Source of the DNA: Oscillospiraceae bacterium
GTDB taxonomy: Bacteria; Bacillota; Clostridia; Oscillospirales; CAG-272
Length of the DNA: 62,963 bases
Direction of reading: 5' to 3'
NCBI GenBank assembly: GCA_015063795.1
Contig: SVTL01000012.1
Coordinates: 1 to 62,963, forward strand
The first letter of the stretch is position 1. Each line of letters starts with the position of its first letter. Shown here piece by piece: positions 53,376 through 61,110 of this stretch. A program made the translations under genes and the position numbers. The notes beneath the pieces are model-generated. The model had not been told where the DNA came from. It searched no databases and saw only the letters and a list, made by a program, of their open reading frames with translations.

Positions 53376-54800
53376 TTATACCTTAAAATTCACGCCGGTG
53401 TCTTCGCCCTTTTCCTCGTCGAAATTGTAATCCTTACCGGGCAGGATGGCATTGAGCAGGATGCCGGCGATGGATGCGACAGCCAGAGCGGAGAGGGTGA
53501 TGGTGATGCCGAAGACACGGAAGCTGACCGAGCCGAGACCGAGGGCGCAAACGAGAATGATGGCGGCGATGATCAGGTTGCGGCTCTTGGAGAAGTCGAC
53601 CTTGCTTTCCACCACGTTGCGCACACCGACTGCGGAGATCATGCCGTACAGCACGAAGGAGATACCGCCGATGACCGAGGTGGGGATCAGGTTGACCAGT
53701 GCGGAGAACTTGGGCGAGAAGGAGAAGAGGATCGCGATCACAGCCGCGATGCGGATCACGCGGGGATCATAGACCTTGGAGAGAGCGAGAACGCCGGTGT
53801 TCTCACCGTAGGTGGTGTTGGCAGGGCCGCCGAACAGCGAAGCCATCGTGGTTGCCAGACCGTCGCCGAGAAGGCTTCTGTGCAGACCGGGATCCTTGAT
53901 GTAATTCTTGCCGCAGGTGGAGCTGATGGCGGAGATATCGCCGATGTGCTCCATCATGGTTGCCAAAGAGATGGGCATGATGGCTACGATGGCGCTGATG
54001 ATCAGCGAGGTGTTGGACCAATCCACGCCGCCGAACACGGTGTTTTCCCAATGGATGGGCAGACCGATCCAGGCAGCCGACTTGAGGTTCTCAAGCGCCG
54101 AGACCGAGAAGAGCTGCATGCTCTCATTGCCGGCCAGCGTGATCACATCGTTTCCGCCGATGTTGACCGTTTCGCCGAAGACCAGAGCAAGAATGGCAGC
54201 GATGCCGCAGGAGCCGACCACACCCAGCAGGATCGGGATGATCTTGGCCATACCCTTGCCCCAGATGTTGAACACGATGATGATCGCCAGCGCGATGATC
54301 GCCATCATCCAGTTGGTCTTGCAGTTGTTGACCGCACTGCCGGCCAGACCGAGACCGATGGCCACGATGATCGGGCCGGTGACCACAGGCGGGAAGAAGC
54401 GCATAACGCGGTTGATGCCGACGACCTTGATCAGCGCGGCCAGAATCACATACACCAGACCGGCGCAGGCAACGCCGAGGCAGGCATAGGGCAGGAGCTG
54501 AGCATTGGTCATCTCACCGGAGCCGGCCAGCGGAGCGATGGCGCCGTAGCCGCCCAAGAAGGCAAAGGACGAGCCGAGGAAGGCAGGGACCTTGAAGCCG
54601 GTGAGCACATGGAACAGCAGTGTTCCGAGACCTGCCATCAGCAGGGTGGTACCGACATCGAGACCGGTGAGCAGAGGCACCAGCACCGTTGCGCCGAACA
54701 TGGCGAACATATGCTGGAAGCCGAGGATCAGCATTTTCGGGATCCCGAGCTGTCTTGCATCATAGATCCCTTCGGTGAGGGGTTGCTTTTGGTTGTTCAT
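53376..54800 (-). CDS. uraA: Uracil permease, NCS2 family
   Basis: 474 aa with about 14 hydrophobic segments. NCS2 signatures include the [14 protein letters not shown] stretch at the N-terminus, the conserved [18 protein letters not shown] (the glutamate of the substrate site) and [17 protein letters not shown]. Imports uracil that Upp then converts to UMP. The ATG at 54798-54800 follows AAGGAGTACC; an upstream in-frame ATG is in the leader. First structural gene after the attenuator. Confidence 0.95.
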   Translation of the reverse strand: MNNQKQPLTEGIYDARQLGIPKMLILGFQHMFAMFGATVLVPLLTGLDVGTTLLMAGLGTLLFHVLTGFKVPAFLGSSFAFLGGYGAIAPLAGSGEMTNAQLLPYACLGVACAGLVYVILAALIKVVGINRVMRFFPPVVTGPIIVAIGLGLAGSAVNNCKTNWMMAIIALAIIIVFNIWGKGMAKIIPILLGVVGSCGIAAILALVFGETVNIGGNDVITLAGNESMQLFSVSALENLKSAAWIGLPIHWENTVFGGVDWSNTSLIISAIVAIMPISLATMMEHIGDISAISSTCGKNYIKDPGLHRSLLGDGLATTMASLFGGPANTTYGENTGVLALSKVYDPRVIRIAAVIAILFSFSPKFSALVNLIPTSVIGGISFVLYGMISAVGVRNVVESKVDFSKSRNLIIAAIILVCALGLGSVSFRVFGITITLSALAVASIAGILLNAILPGKDYNFDEEKGEDTGVNFKV

Positions 54801-54871
54801 AATAAGGTACTCCTTTTTTATATTGTCATTTTTCTTTGTTTTCATTTCATTCGGCCGACCGCATCGGCTAT

Positions 54872-54904
54872 AAAAAAACTGACGGTTGAAGCGATCAACG
54901 TCAG
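54872..54904 (-). terminator. Attenuator (intrinsic terminator) in the uraA-upp leader
   Basis: CTGACGTTGA (54904-54895), loop TCGCT, TCAACCGTCAG (54889-54879, one bulged C), then seven T residues (54878-54872). It lies between the promoter and uraA, 71 nt before the start codon. The leader-ORF stop codon is inside its 5' arm. Confidence 0.85.
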
Positions 54905-55014
54905 CGAAAAGAAAGAGGCAAAGCCTCTGCTGTCAAGGAAGTATCCCGAAGGCAAAAAAAAGAGAAAAAAGGAAGGGCTTTGCCGAGGCTCGCCATCATT
55001 CGTCCTTTTTTCAT
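54901..55014 (-). CDS. Predicted leader peptide of the uraA-upp operon (37 aa)
   Basis: ATG at 55012-55014, stop TGA at 54901-54903. A GGGTGA site precedes it by about 5 nt and the predicted transcript start is near 55032. The peptide begins MKKGRMMASLGKALPFFSFF and ends ALPLSFR. It crosses the U tract at 54954-54970 (15 of 17 are T) through Phe/Ser codons, and terminates inside the 5' arm of the attenuator. Not recognised as a protein; it is probably regulatory only. Similar in arrangement, and by eye in the LPFF stretch, to the E. coli pyrBI leader (pyrL). Confidence 0.6.
   Translation of the reverse strand: MKKGRMMASLGKALPFFSFFCLRDTSLTAEALPLSFR
54954..54970 (-). promoter_or_regulatory. 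U tract in the uraA leader, likely UTP-sensitive pause site
   Basis: Minus-strand run of 17 nt with 15 T and two C, inside the leader ORF and about 50 nt upstream of the attenuator. Such tracts slow RNA polymerase when UTP is low in known pyrimidine attenuators. Confidence 0.5.
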
Positions 55015-55038
55015 GTTCTTCACCCGCCTATCGTATTC

Positions 55039-55067
55039 AGTATACCCCCTTTTTCGTCTTTTGTCAA
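55039..55067 (-). promoter_or_regulatory. Promoter of uraA-upp
   Basis: TTGACA (55062-55067), 17 bp, TATACT (55039-55044), close to consensus. Confidence 0.9.
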
Positions 55068-55097
55068 TATGTTATTTACAAAAAATTGATTTTTAGA

Positions 55098-55137
55098 CAA
55101 AAAAGAAGACTGCCATCGAAAAGACAGCAGTCCTCTT
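55098..55137 (-). terminator. Terminator of the LDH2-type gene
   Basis: GAGGACTGC and GCAGTCTTC (minus strand) pair across a 13-nt loop, then six T residues. Confidence 0.85.
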
Positions 55138-55170
55138 GAGATCGGTTTATGATCGGTGTTGCCCACTCTC

Positions 55171-56268
55171 TTACAGAGCGGCAGCCTCTTCGCCCAGGTA
55201 GGCCTTCACGTCCATACCCAGATACACAGCCAGCTCCTTCATTTCCTTGACGGTCTTCACGTTGACGTTGATGCCGTTCTCCATGCGGTCGGCCATGGCG
55301 AAGATCTCCTTTTCGCCGTGGGTGTAGATGCGGGTCTCGCCCTCGGCCTTGGGAGAATTGCGAAGCTCCTCCAGATAGTTGGACAGGTGAGCCTTGATCT
55401 CAGCGGGATCGCCGAAGATGGAAGGATCGATGGCGATGAAGGAATGCGAGATCTTGCCCTTGCCGCCCTCATAGGTGTGAGCGGAGGTGTTGGACAGACC
55501 GATGATGCCGGTGAACAGCTCCACGATCATACCAAAGCCGTAACCCTTATGGCTGCCCATCTTCTCGGTGGCGCCGCCCAGAGGCAGGATACCGCCGGTC
55601 TTGGCCTTCAGATCGGAGATGACGCGGGAGGCATCCGAGCTGACCTTACCGGTGGAATCAATGGCCCAGCCCTCGGGCATGGGCTTCTCCAGCTTGTTAT
55701 AGACCTCCACCTTGCCGCGGGTGACAACGGTGGTTGCCACATCAAAGAAGAAGGGATAGGGATCGGCGGGCATGGACACGGCCATGGGGTTGGTGCCCAG
55801 CATTGAACGGGAGCCGAAGGTGGGAACCATCAGCGGTGCGGTGTTGGTCATGGAGATGCCGATCAATCCCTGGTCGCAGGCCATCTTGGCGTAGTAGCCG
55901 GCGATGCCGTAGTGGTTGGAGTTGCGGGCAACGACCATACCGATGCCGCTCTCCTTGGCTTTCCGAATGGCCAGCTCCATGGCAAAGTGACCGATGACCT
56001 GGCCCATGCCGTCGTGACCGTCGATGACCGCGGACACGGGGCTTTCTTTTACAATCTCGGGCTTGCGGTCGATCAGGATCTCGCCGTCAACGATGTTCTT
56101 GTGATAGCGGGCGATGCGCTGGGTGCCGTGGGACTCGATGCCGTACAGGTCGGAAAGCAGCAGAACATCGGTGATGATCTTGCTCTCCTCAGCGGAAAAG
56201 CCGAAGCGTCCGAACGCATCGATGCAGAATTTGTTTAACGTTTCATAGGAAAATTTCATGTCAGCCAT
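55171..56268 (-). CDS. Malate/L-lactate dehydrogenase-like oxidoreductase (LDH2 family)
   Basis: 365 aa NAD(P)-dependent enzyme of the LDH2/MDH2 fold. Motifs: LYGIESHGTQRIARYHKNI (about 42-60), ARNSNHYGIAGYYAKMA (catalytic His region), TNTAPLMVPTFGSRSMLGTNPMA, and GGATEKMGSHKGYGFGMIVELFTG. Members act on malate, ureidoglycolate or related 2-hydroxyacids; the substrate here is unknown. Single gene with its own promoter and terminator. Confidence 0.88.
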   Translation of the reverse strand: MADMKFSYETLNKFCIDAFGRFGFSAEESKIITDVLLLSDLYGIESHGTQRIARYHKNIVDGEILIDRKPEIVKESPVSAVIDGHDGMGQVIGHFAMELAIRKAKESGIGMVVARNSNHYGIAGYYAKMACDQGLIGISMTNTAPLMVPTFGSRSMLGTNPMAVSMPADPYPFFFDVATTVVTRGKVEVYNKLEKPMPEGWAIDSTGKVSSDASRVISDLKAKTGGILPLGGATEKMGSHKGYGFGMIVELFTGIIGLSNTSAHTYEGGKGKISHSFIAIDPSIFGDPAEIKAHLSNYLEELRNSPKAEGETRIYTHGEKEIFAMADRMENGINVNVKTVKEMKELAVYLGMDVKAYLGEEAAAL

Positions 56269-56336
56269 AGTGTGTTATCTCCGTTTTTTCGATGTTATAT
56301 GAATTGTTTTTTGATCTATGTTTGGTTTCACCTATT

Positions 56337-56364
56337 ATTTTACACATTTTCCGCCGAATTTCAA
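56337..56364 (-). promoter_or_regulatory. Promoter of the LDH2-type gene
   Basis: Minus-strand TTGAAA (56359-56364), 16 bp, TAAAAT (56337-56342). Confidence 0.6.
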
Positions 56365-56443
56365 ACACATTTTTTCTTAAAGGGAATCAACCGTTTGGTT
56401 GATATAAAAGCGAAAAGGTGCATTTTTGCCCTGCGGTATCCTG

Positions 56444-56863
56444 TCAGCGCCTGTCTGCGAACACAAACAGCTTGCTGAACACATAATTGAGCACGACCAC
56501 CAGCACCGCCGCGATGACCTTGGCGATGTTTTCGCCCAGCGGAATCAGGTCCACAAACAAAAACATGACCGCCATCTCCGAAAGGAGCGACACCACCCGC
56601 GAGAGCGTGAAGGACAGCAGCTCCTTTCCCACCTTGGCAGGCGAGAAGTCCTTTTTTTCGAACACAAAGACCTTGTTGGTGACAAAGGCGAACAGCACCG
56701 CCGCCACCCAGCCGATGACGTTGGCAAGCTGGTAATGGACCGAAAAAAGGTTGACCAACGGGAAATAGATCACCCAATTGACCACCGTGGTCAGCACGCC
56801 GAAGATGAGGTAAAGCAGGATCTCCTTGTATTTGGCAAAGAGAGCCTTCAGTTTTTCAAGCAT
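56444..56863 (-). CDS. GtrA-family membrane protein
   Basis: 139 aa with four membrane helices (about 12-33, 38-60, 78-100, 107-128). The opening YLIFGVLTTVVNWVIYF and the NYVFSKLFVF end are typical of GtrA proteins, which flip or assist lipid-linked sugars in polysaccharide synthesis. The ATG at 56861-56863 follows AGGAATACCG and overlaps the toprim gene by 16 bp, so translation is probably coupled. Confidence 0.85.
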   Translation of the reverse strand: MLEKLKALFAKYKEILLYLIFGVLTTVVNWVIYFPLVNLFSVHYQLANVIGWVAAVLFAFVTNKVFVFEKKDFSPAKVGKELLSFTLSRVVSLLSEMAVMFLFVDLIPLGENIAKVIAAVLVVVLNYVFSKLFVFADRR

Positions 56864-57453
56864 TGACGGTATTCCTCCCGTGTGATGAGAATGTTGAGCG
56901 CCGCCAACAGCGCATTGGAGCTCATGCCCTTGGGCAGACCGCACTTGAGTGCCAGACAATCCCTCTTTTCGCGGCTGTTCGCTCCTCCCGACAGACCGTC
57001 CGCATAAAAATCGGTCTTTGTGATCGGCTCGCCCGGCTTCTTCCCCCCGCCGTCGGAGGCAAAGGGCGAAAGCAGCGCATACAGCGTCTCGCGTTCCATC
57101 CCCTCCACGCCGAGGTACCCTTCCTTGGATGCTTCCTTTTTCCGCCTCTCCTTGCCCTCGATCTGGGGGATGTAGAGATGGATCAGCTTGTCACCGGGCA
57201 GCATGGAGTTGAAGCGGTTGCGGATCACCTTGCCCGCGCCGTCGCTGTCGGTGAGAATGATCAGCGGTCCTCTGTCGGACAGCCGGCGGAACAGGGCCTG
57301 CTTCTCCTCCGACTTGAACAGACCGAAGCCATCGGTGGTCAAAATCTGCCCGTCCACCAGCGTCAGCAGCTTTTCGCGGTCATACCGCCCCTCCACAATG
57401 ATCGGCAGGGCGATGGTCAGTTTTTTCTCGTTTTGATTTCTTTGTTCGCTCAC
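56848..57453 (-). CDS. Toprim/DUF4093 protein, RNase M5-like
   Basis: 201 aa. The toprim core has PIIVEGRYDREKL (catalytic Glu, about 18-30) and LIILTDSDGAGKVIRNR (the DxD, about 63-79), followed by a ~85-residue DUF4093 region with KEGYLGVEGM and SSNALLAALNILITREEY. Such proteins are related to RNase M5, which trims 5S rRNA. Third gene of the DUF1934-holA-toprim-gtrA operon. Confidence 0.83.
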   Translation of the reverse strand: MSEQRNQNEKKLTIALPIIVEGRYDREKLLTLVDGQILTTDGFGLFKSEEKQALFRRLSDRGPLIILTDSDGAGKVIRNRFNSMLPGDKLIHLYIPQIEGKERRKKEASKEGYLGVEGMERETLYALLSPFASDGGGKKPGEPITKTDFYADGLSGGANSREKRDCLALKCGLPKGMSSNALLAALNILITREEYRQCLKN

Positions 57454-57462
57454 TCGTACTCC

Positions 57463-58503
57463 TCACCGTCCGCTCAGCAGGCGGACCACCAGCAGCTCCA
57501 AGAGCAGGTACTTGTCCTCCGACGAGCTTTTCAGCTTGATGTCGGTCTCAAGGCAAGCGGCCACCGCTTTTGACAGCTCCTCATATGTGCGCGAGGCAAC
57601 TGCCTTCAAGCGGAGCGACACCGCATATTCATGCATCCCGACGGCCTTGGCGATCTGTGCTTTCTGCATGCCGCGGTCGGACAGAGCCTTGACCGAGCAC
57701 ATCTCGGAAAACATCTTGGAAATGCCGCCCAGTATCACCACAGGCTCCTCTTTTTTGCCCTTCATATCCGACAAAATGGCAAACACGCGCTCGCGGTCAC
57801 GCGCCAGCAGAGCATTGGAAAAATCGAAGGCGTTGATCTCGGTGTAGGAGCAGGCTACCAGCGGAATGTCCTCTCTTGCCAGCTCACGGCGTCCGTGAGC
57901 GAGGAGGTAGAAGCAGAGCTTGTCGATCTCGTCGGCAAGCGTGGTCATGTCGTGACCGCTGTAGTCGATCAGCTCGGCACAGAGGTCGGCGCGCGCCGCG
58001 ATCCCCTGCGAGGCAAAATGCTTGTTCACCCATGCCGTCAGCTTCGCACCGCTCTCCTTGGCAAATTCCACCGGCGTCATGCAGGCGGACAGAGCGCGGA
58101 AGACCTTGGAGGGCGACTTGGCACTGCCCGCATCCAGCTCCTGCTCGTTGGTATACAAAACAAAGACGTTGCTCTTGTCGTTTTTTATGCTCTCCATGGC
58201 CGACACAAAGCGGGACAGATCGGCTTCAGACGGCTTCAGGAGCATACATTCATGCAGCTCGGTCAGCTTACAGGGGGTAAAGGAGGGCGTGGCAAACAGG
58301 TCGGACAGATGCGAGGCCAGCTCTGAGAGGCTCTTCCCCTCGCCCGACAGCTTCACATAACCGAAGTCGCTCCCGTCCTCGCCGAGAACACTCTTCTTCG
58401 CCAGCGACAGACAGTGCCGCTTCATGTATTCCTCGCTGCCGTAAAACAGGTAGCCTCCGGCCAGTCCGCTTTTGACTGCGTTGCGGAATTCCGTAGCGTT
58501 CAT
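57463..58503 (-). CDS. holA: DNA polymerase III, delta subunit
   Basis: Clamp-loader subunit, 346 aa. YLFYGSEEYMKRHCLSLAKKSVL at the start is the usual LxGxExYL-type opening, and the helical collar begins VVILGGISKMFSEMCSVKAL. The 4-bp ATGA overlap with DUF1934 fixes the start. Confidence 0.9.
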   Translation of the reverse strand: MNATEFRNAVKSGLAGGYLFYGSEEYMKRHCLSLAKKSVLGEDGSDFGYVKLSGEGKSLSELASHLSDLFATPSFTPCKLTELHECMLLKPSEADLSRFVSAMESIKNDKSNVFVLYTNEQELDAGSAKSPSKVFRALSACMTPVEFAKESGAKLTAWVNKHFASQGIAARADLCAELIDYSGHDMTTLADEIDKLCFYLLAHGRRELAREDIPLVACSYTEINAFDFSNALLARDRERVFAILSDMKGKKEEPVVILGGISKMFSEMCSVKALSDRGMQKAQIAKAVGMHEYAVSLRLKAVASRTYEELSKAVAACLETDIKLKSSSEDKYLLLELLVVRLLSGR

Positions 58504-58985
58504 CGATCCGCTCTCGCTTTCTCCACTTCCATGGACAAACGGGTGCGCTGAGCCTTCATGCCCTGCAGCTCGATGTCATAATCCAGCTTCAGCAGACCGC
58601 CGCTTTCTTCTTTCACGCTGTTTTCGATCTTGCGCGTGAACAGGCAGAGCTCCATGGGCATCACGCCGGTGTCGTAGGTGCAGAAGGTGCGCTGCTTTTC
58701 CGCATCAAAGACCATCGAGCCGTTCTTTTCGCCCTTTCGCAGGATGGTGACGCGGTTGGGATTGGACACGCGCAGGACCACCGAGGTCTCCACCTTGCCC
58801 AGCCCCATCTGCTCCATCTCCCGATAGGTGACCGTGAGCAGGTCGCCGCGGCTTTCCATACGCCCCTCCACCACATATTCGATTGTATCCTCTTTCGCAC
58901 CGTTCGATGCCTTGATCTGTCCGCTTTCGCTCACGTCATACTGGGTGATCCGCGAGCGGATGCGGACCTTGACTTGTTGTTCCAT
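58500..58985 (-). CDS. DUF1934 beta-barrel protein
   Basis: 161 aa. YwiB-like DUF1934 layout: YVVEGRMESRGDLLTVTYREMEQMG, then VSNPNRVTILRKGEKNGSMVFD, and FCTYDTGVMPMELCLFTRKIENSV, ending in KLDYDIELQGMKAQRTRL. A lipocalin-like fold of unknown function. AAAGGAAAACGC sits before the ATG. First gene of the operon with holA. Confidence 0.82.
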   Translation of the reverse strand: MEQQVKVRIRSRITQYDVSESGQIKASNGAKEDTIEYVVEGRMESRGDLLTVTYREMEQMGLGKVETSVVLRVSNPNRVTILRKGEKNGSMVFDAEKQRTFCTYDTGVMPMELCLFTRKIENSVKEESGGLLKLDYDIELQGMKAQRTRLSMEVEKARADR

Positions 58986-59053
58986 GCGTTTTCCTTTCGG
59001 TCCTGCAGCCGTTTTGGATGCAAATGCGGCTCATTTTTCCGATATTCTCTTCT

Positions 59054-59082
59054 ATTATACACGCAAAAGGCTGATATTGCAA
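59054..59082 (-). promoter_or_regulatory. Promoter of the DUF1934-holA operon
   Basis: TTGCAA (59077-59082), 17 bp, TATAAT (59054-59059) on the minus strand. Confidence 0.8.
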
Positions 59083-59137
59083 CCGTTTTCGGTTAAAAAT
59101 AGGAAGACAAACCAACAGGAAATCGAAAGGAACGCTT

Positions 59138-59812
59138 ATGAAACGCATTTTCCGCCTGCTACCTCTGCCGCTTGTCTCCACCGCCCTGCTCCTTGTGCTC
59201 TACACCGCTCTTTATCCGTCGCCTCAAGACAGTGAGGAGGCGCTCCGCATCGGCTCGCGGGGAGACGAGGTCATTTTTCTGCAGGAAAGGCTGACCGCGC
59301 TGGGGCTTTACACCGAGGACATCGACGGCATCTATGACACGCCTACCTCCGATGCCGTCCGCCGCTTCCAGCTCTACAACGGGCTGACCGCCAGCGGTGT
59401 TCTCGACAGCGCCACCGCTTCTCTCCTTCTCGGGAACGACGAAGCAGGCGGTGAATCGAATCCGGTTGGTCCGACGGCCGAAAAAGATACCGTCCGCAAC
59501 CTGCTGGCCGTTTATGTGGACAAGCACTGTGAAAACGCCTCCTATCTGACCAAGTGCGCCTGCGCGGCGGTGGTTGTCAACCGCTCGGAAAGCGACGCCT
59601 TCCCCGACGGCATCATCACCAACATCCTCTCGCTCAGCGGCGCCCTTCCCCTCTCCCCTCCGCCCTCGCAGCAGGCCCTGTCTGCCGCCGACTTTGCTCT
59701 GGCCGGAGGCGATCCCACCGACGGCGCTTTGTATGTCAGCGAGCGGGGGAAACCGCTATCCGAACGTCTCTATCCCACCCTCTCCTGTGACGGCTTCACC
59801 TTTGGAAAATAG
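59138..59812 (+). CDS. SleB-like spore cortex hydrolase with peptidoglycan-binding domain
   Basis: 224 aa. N-terminal signal or anchor (about 5-25), a PG_binding_1 domain (about 38-95; ALRIGSRGDEVIFLQERL, GIYDTPTSDAVRRFQ), then a shortened SleB-type Hydrolase_2 domain (about 125-224; CACAAVVVNRSESDAFPDGI, GGDPTDGALYVSERGKP). SleB opens the spore cortex. Where SleB has AEAxxE, this reads VDKHCE, so the catalytic Glu may be replaced by Asp. The last 21 codons are part of an 86-bp tandem repeat. Ends with TAG. Confidence 0.82.
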   Translation: MKRIFRLLPLPLVSTALLLVLYTALYPSPQDSEEALRIGSRGDEVIFLQERLTALGLYTEDIDGIYDTPTSDAVRRFQLYNGLTASGVLDSATASLLLGNDEAGGESNPVGPTAEKDTVRNLLAVYVDKHCENASYLTKCACAAVVVNRSESDAFPDGIITNILSLSGALPLSPPPSQQALSAADFALAGGDPTDGALYVSERGKPLSERLYPTLSCDGFTFGK

Positions 59813-60070
59813 GAGGCATTGGACCGCTGCGGGGTGAACCGCTATCCGAGCGTCTCTATCCCACCCTCTCCTGCGACGGCTTCACCTTTGGGAAATAGGA
59901 GGCATTGGACCGCTGCGGGGTGAACCGCTATCCGAGCGTCTCTATCCCACCCTTTCCTGCGACGGCTTCACCTTTGGGAAATAGGAGGCATTGGACCGCT
60001 GCGGGGTGAACCGCTATCTCAGCGTCTCTATCCCACCCTTTCCTGCGACGGCTTCACCTTTGGAAAGTAG
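59751..60070 (+). repeat. 86-bp tandem repeat, about four copies
   Basis: Unit starts at 59751, 59837, 59923 and 60009, exactly 86 bp apart; the last ends near 60070. Copy 1 is the 3' end of the SleB-like gene. Copies 2-4 keep the C-terminal coding sequence with mostly synonymous changes, plus AGGAGGCATTGGACC and GGGGTGAACC. The unit is not a multiple of 3. It occupies most of the 372-bp gap 59813-60184; the rest is the metA promoter and leader. Confidence 0.92.
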
Positions 60071-60100
60071 GACCGTCCGCCGGCGAACGCAAAAACGGCA

Positions 60101-60129
60101 TTGACAGACGGATGAAAAAATGGTATACT
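60101..60129 (+). promoter_or_regulatory. Promoter of metA
   Basis: TTGACA (60101-60106), 17 bp ending ATGG, TATACT (60124-60129). Confidence 0.85.
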
Positions 60130-60141
60130 GATAGAAAACCA

Positions 60142-60157
60142 CAGGATTTTCATCCTG
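60142..60157 (+). other. Short perfect hairpin in the metA leader
   Basis: CAGGAT, loop TTTC, ATCCTG. Six base pairs right after the likely transcript start. Too small for a riboswitch; could be an operator half or a 5' end stabiliser. Confidence 0.4.
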
Positions 60158-60184
60158 ACAATCGTTCAGAAAGGATCTGACCTC

Positions 60185-61108
60185 ATGCCGATCAAAATTC
60201 CCGAAGGCCTCCCTGCCGAAAAAATACTGGAAAACGAAAAGATCTTCGTCATGCCCGAATCCCGCGCGCTCCATCAGGACATCCGTCCGCTTCGGATCGC
60301 CGTTCTCAATCTGATGCCCACCAAGATCGTCACCGAGACTCAGCTGGTCCGCATCCTGTCCAACACCTCCCTGCAGGTGGAGCTGACGCTTCTCTTCCTC
60401 TCCTCCCACACGCCGAAAAACACCTCCTCGGAGCATATGGACCATTTCTACACCCGCTTCGGCGACGTGAAGGACCAGAAGTTTGACGGACTGATCATCA
60501 CCGGCGCACCCGTGGAGAAGATCGATTTCACCGACGTCCGCTATTGGGACGAGCTGTGCGAGATCTTTGCCTGGTGCAAGACCAACGTCTTTTCCACCAT
60601 CCACATCTGCTGGGCGGCCATGGCCGGGCTTCACTATCATTACGGCATTCCCAAGTATGCTCTGGACAAAAAGCTGTCCGGCGTTTACTCCCACCGCGTC
60701 ATGACGCCGCACCATCCCCTGCTCCGCGGCTTTGATGAGGAATTTTTCGTTCCCCACTCCCGCTACACCGAGGTGCATGAGGACGACATCCTCAAAACCG
60801 GAAAACTGGAGATCCTGGCCAAGTCCGACGAGGCCGGCGTGTATCTGGTCAGCGACCGCCACGCCCGCAAGTTCTTCGTCACCGGCCACCCCGAATACGA
60901 TTTCGACACGCTGGCCAACGAATACTTCCGCGACATCAACAAGGGGCTTTCCATCGATATACCCGCCCACTACTTCCCCGGAAACAATCCGCAAAACCGT
61001 CCGCTGAACCGCTGGAAGAGTGCAGCCCAGCTCCTCTTCTCCAACTGGCTCAACTATTTTGTGTATCAGATGACGCCCTTCGATCTCAACGAGCTGAAGG
61101 AGGTCTGA
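60185..61108 (+). CDS. metA: Homoserine O-acyltransferase MetA, probably acetyl-CoA specific
   Basis: 307 aa. Starts the methionine pathway by acylating homoserine. Motifs: HQDIRPLRIAVLNLMPTKI, the nucleophile TIHICWAAMAGLHYHYG (Cys about 142), SGVYSHRVMTPHHPLL and FVTGHPEYDFDTL (catalytic His and Glu). In the acyl-CoA pocket the sequence is TGAPVEKIDF where E. coli has TGAPLGLV; Glu at that place is reported to favour acetyl-CoA. AAAGGATCTGACCTC precedes the ATG. It heads a three-gene operon. Confidence 0.93.
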   Translation: MPIKIPEGLPAEKILENEKIFVMPESRALHQDIRPLRIAVLNLMPTKIVTETQLVRILSNTSLQVELTLLFLSSHTPKNTSSEHMDHFYTRFGDVKDQKFDGLIITGAPVEKIDFTDVRYWDELCEIFAWCKTNVFSTIHICWAAMAGLHYHYGIPKYALDKKLSGVYSHRVMTPHHPLLRGFDEEFFVPHSRYTEVHEDDILKTGKLEILAKSDEAGVYLVSDRHARKFFVTGHPEYDFDTLANEYFRDINKGLSIDIPAHYFPGNNPQNRPLNRWKSAAQLLFSNWLNYFVYQMTPFDLNELKEV

Positions 61109-61110
61109 CC

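Noticed and set aside
54901-55032. PyrR-binding loop in the uraA leader
   Set aside because: The only similar segment (CAGAGGCTT) lacks the UCC and central G of the PyrR consensus, so PyrR control is not supported.
60130-60184. SAM riboswitch upstream of metA
   Set aside because: The leader is only about 50 nt and has one 6-bp hairpin; far too short for any known SAM riboswitch.
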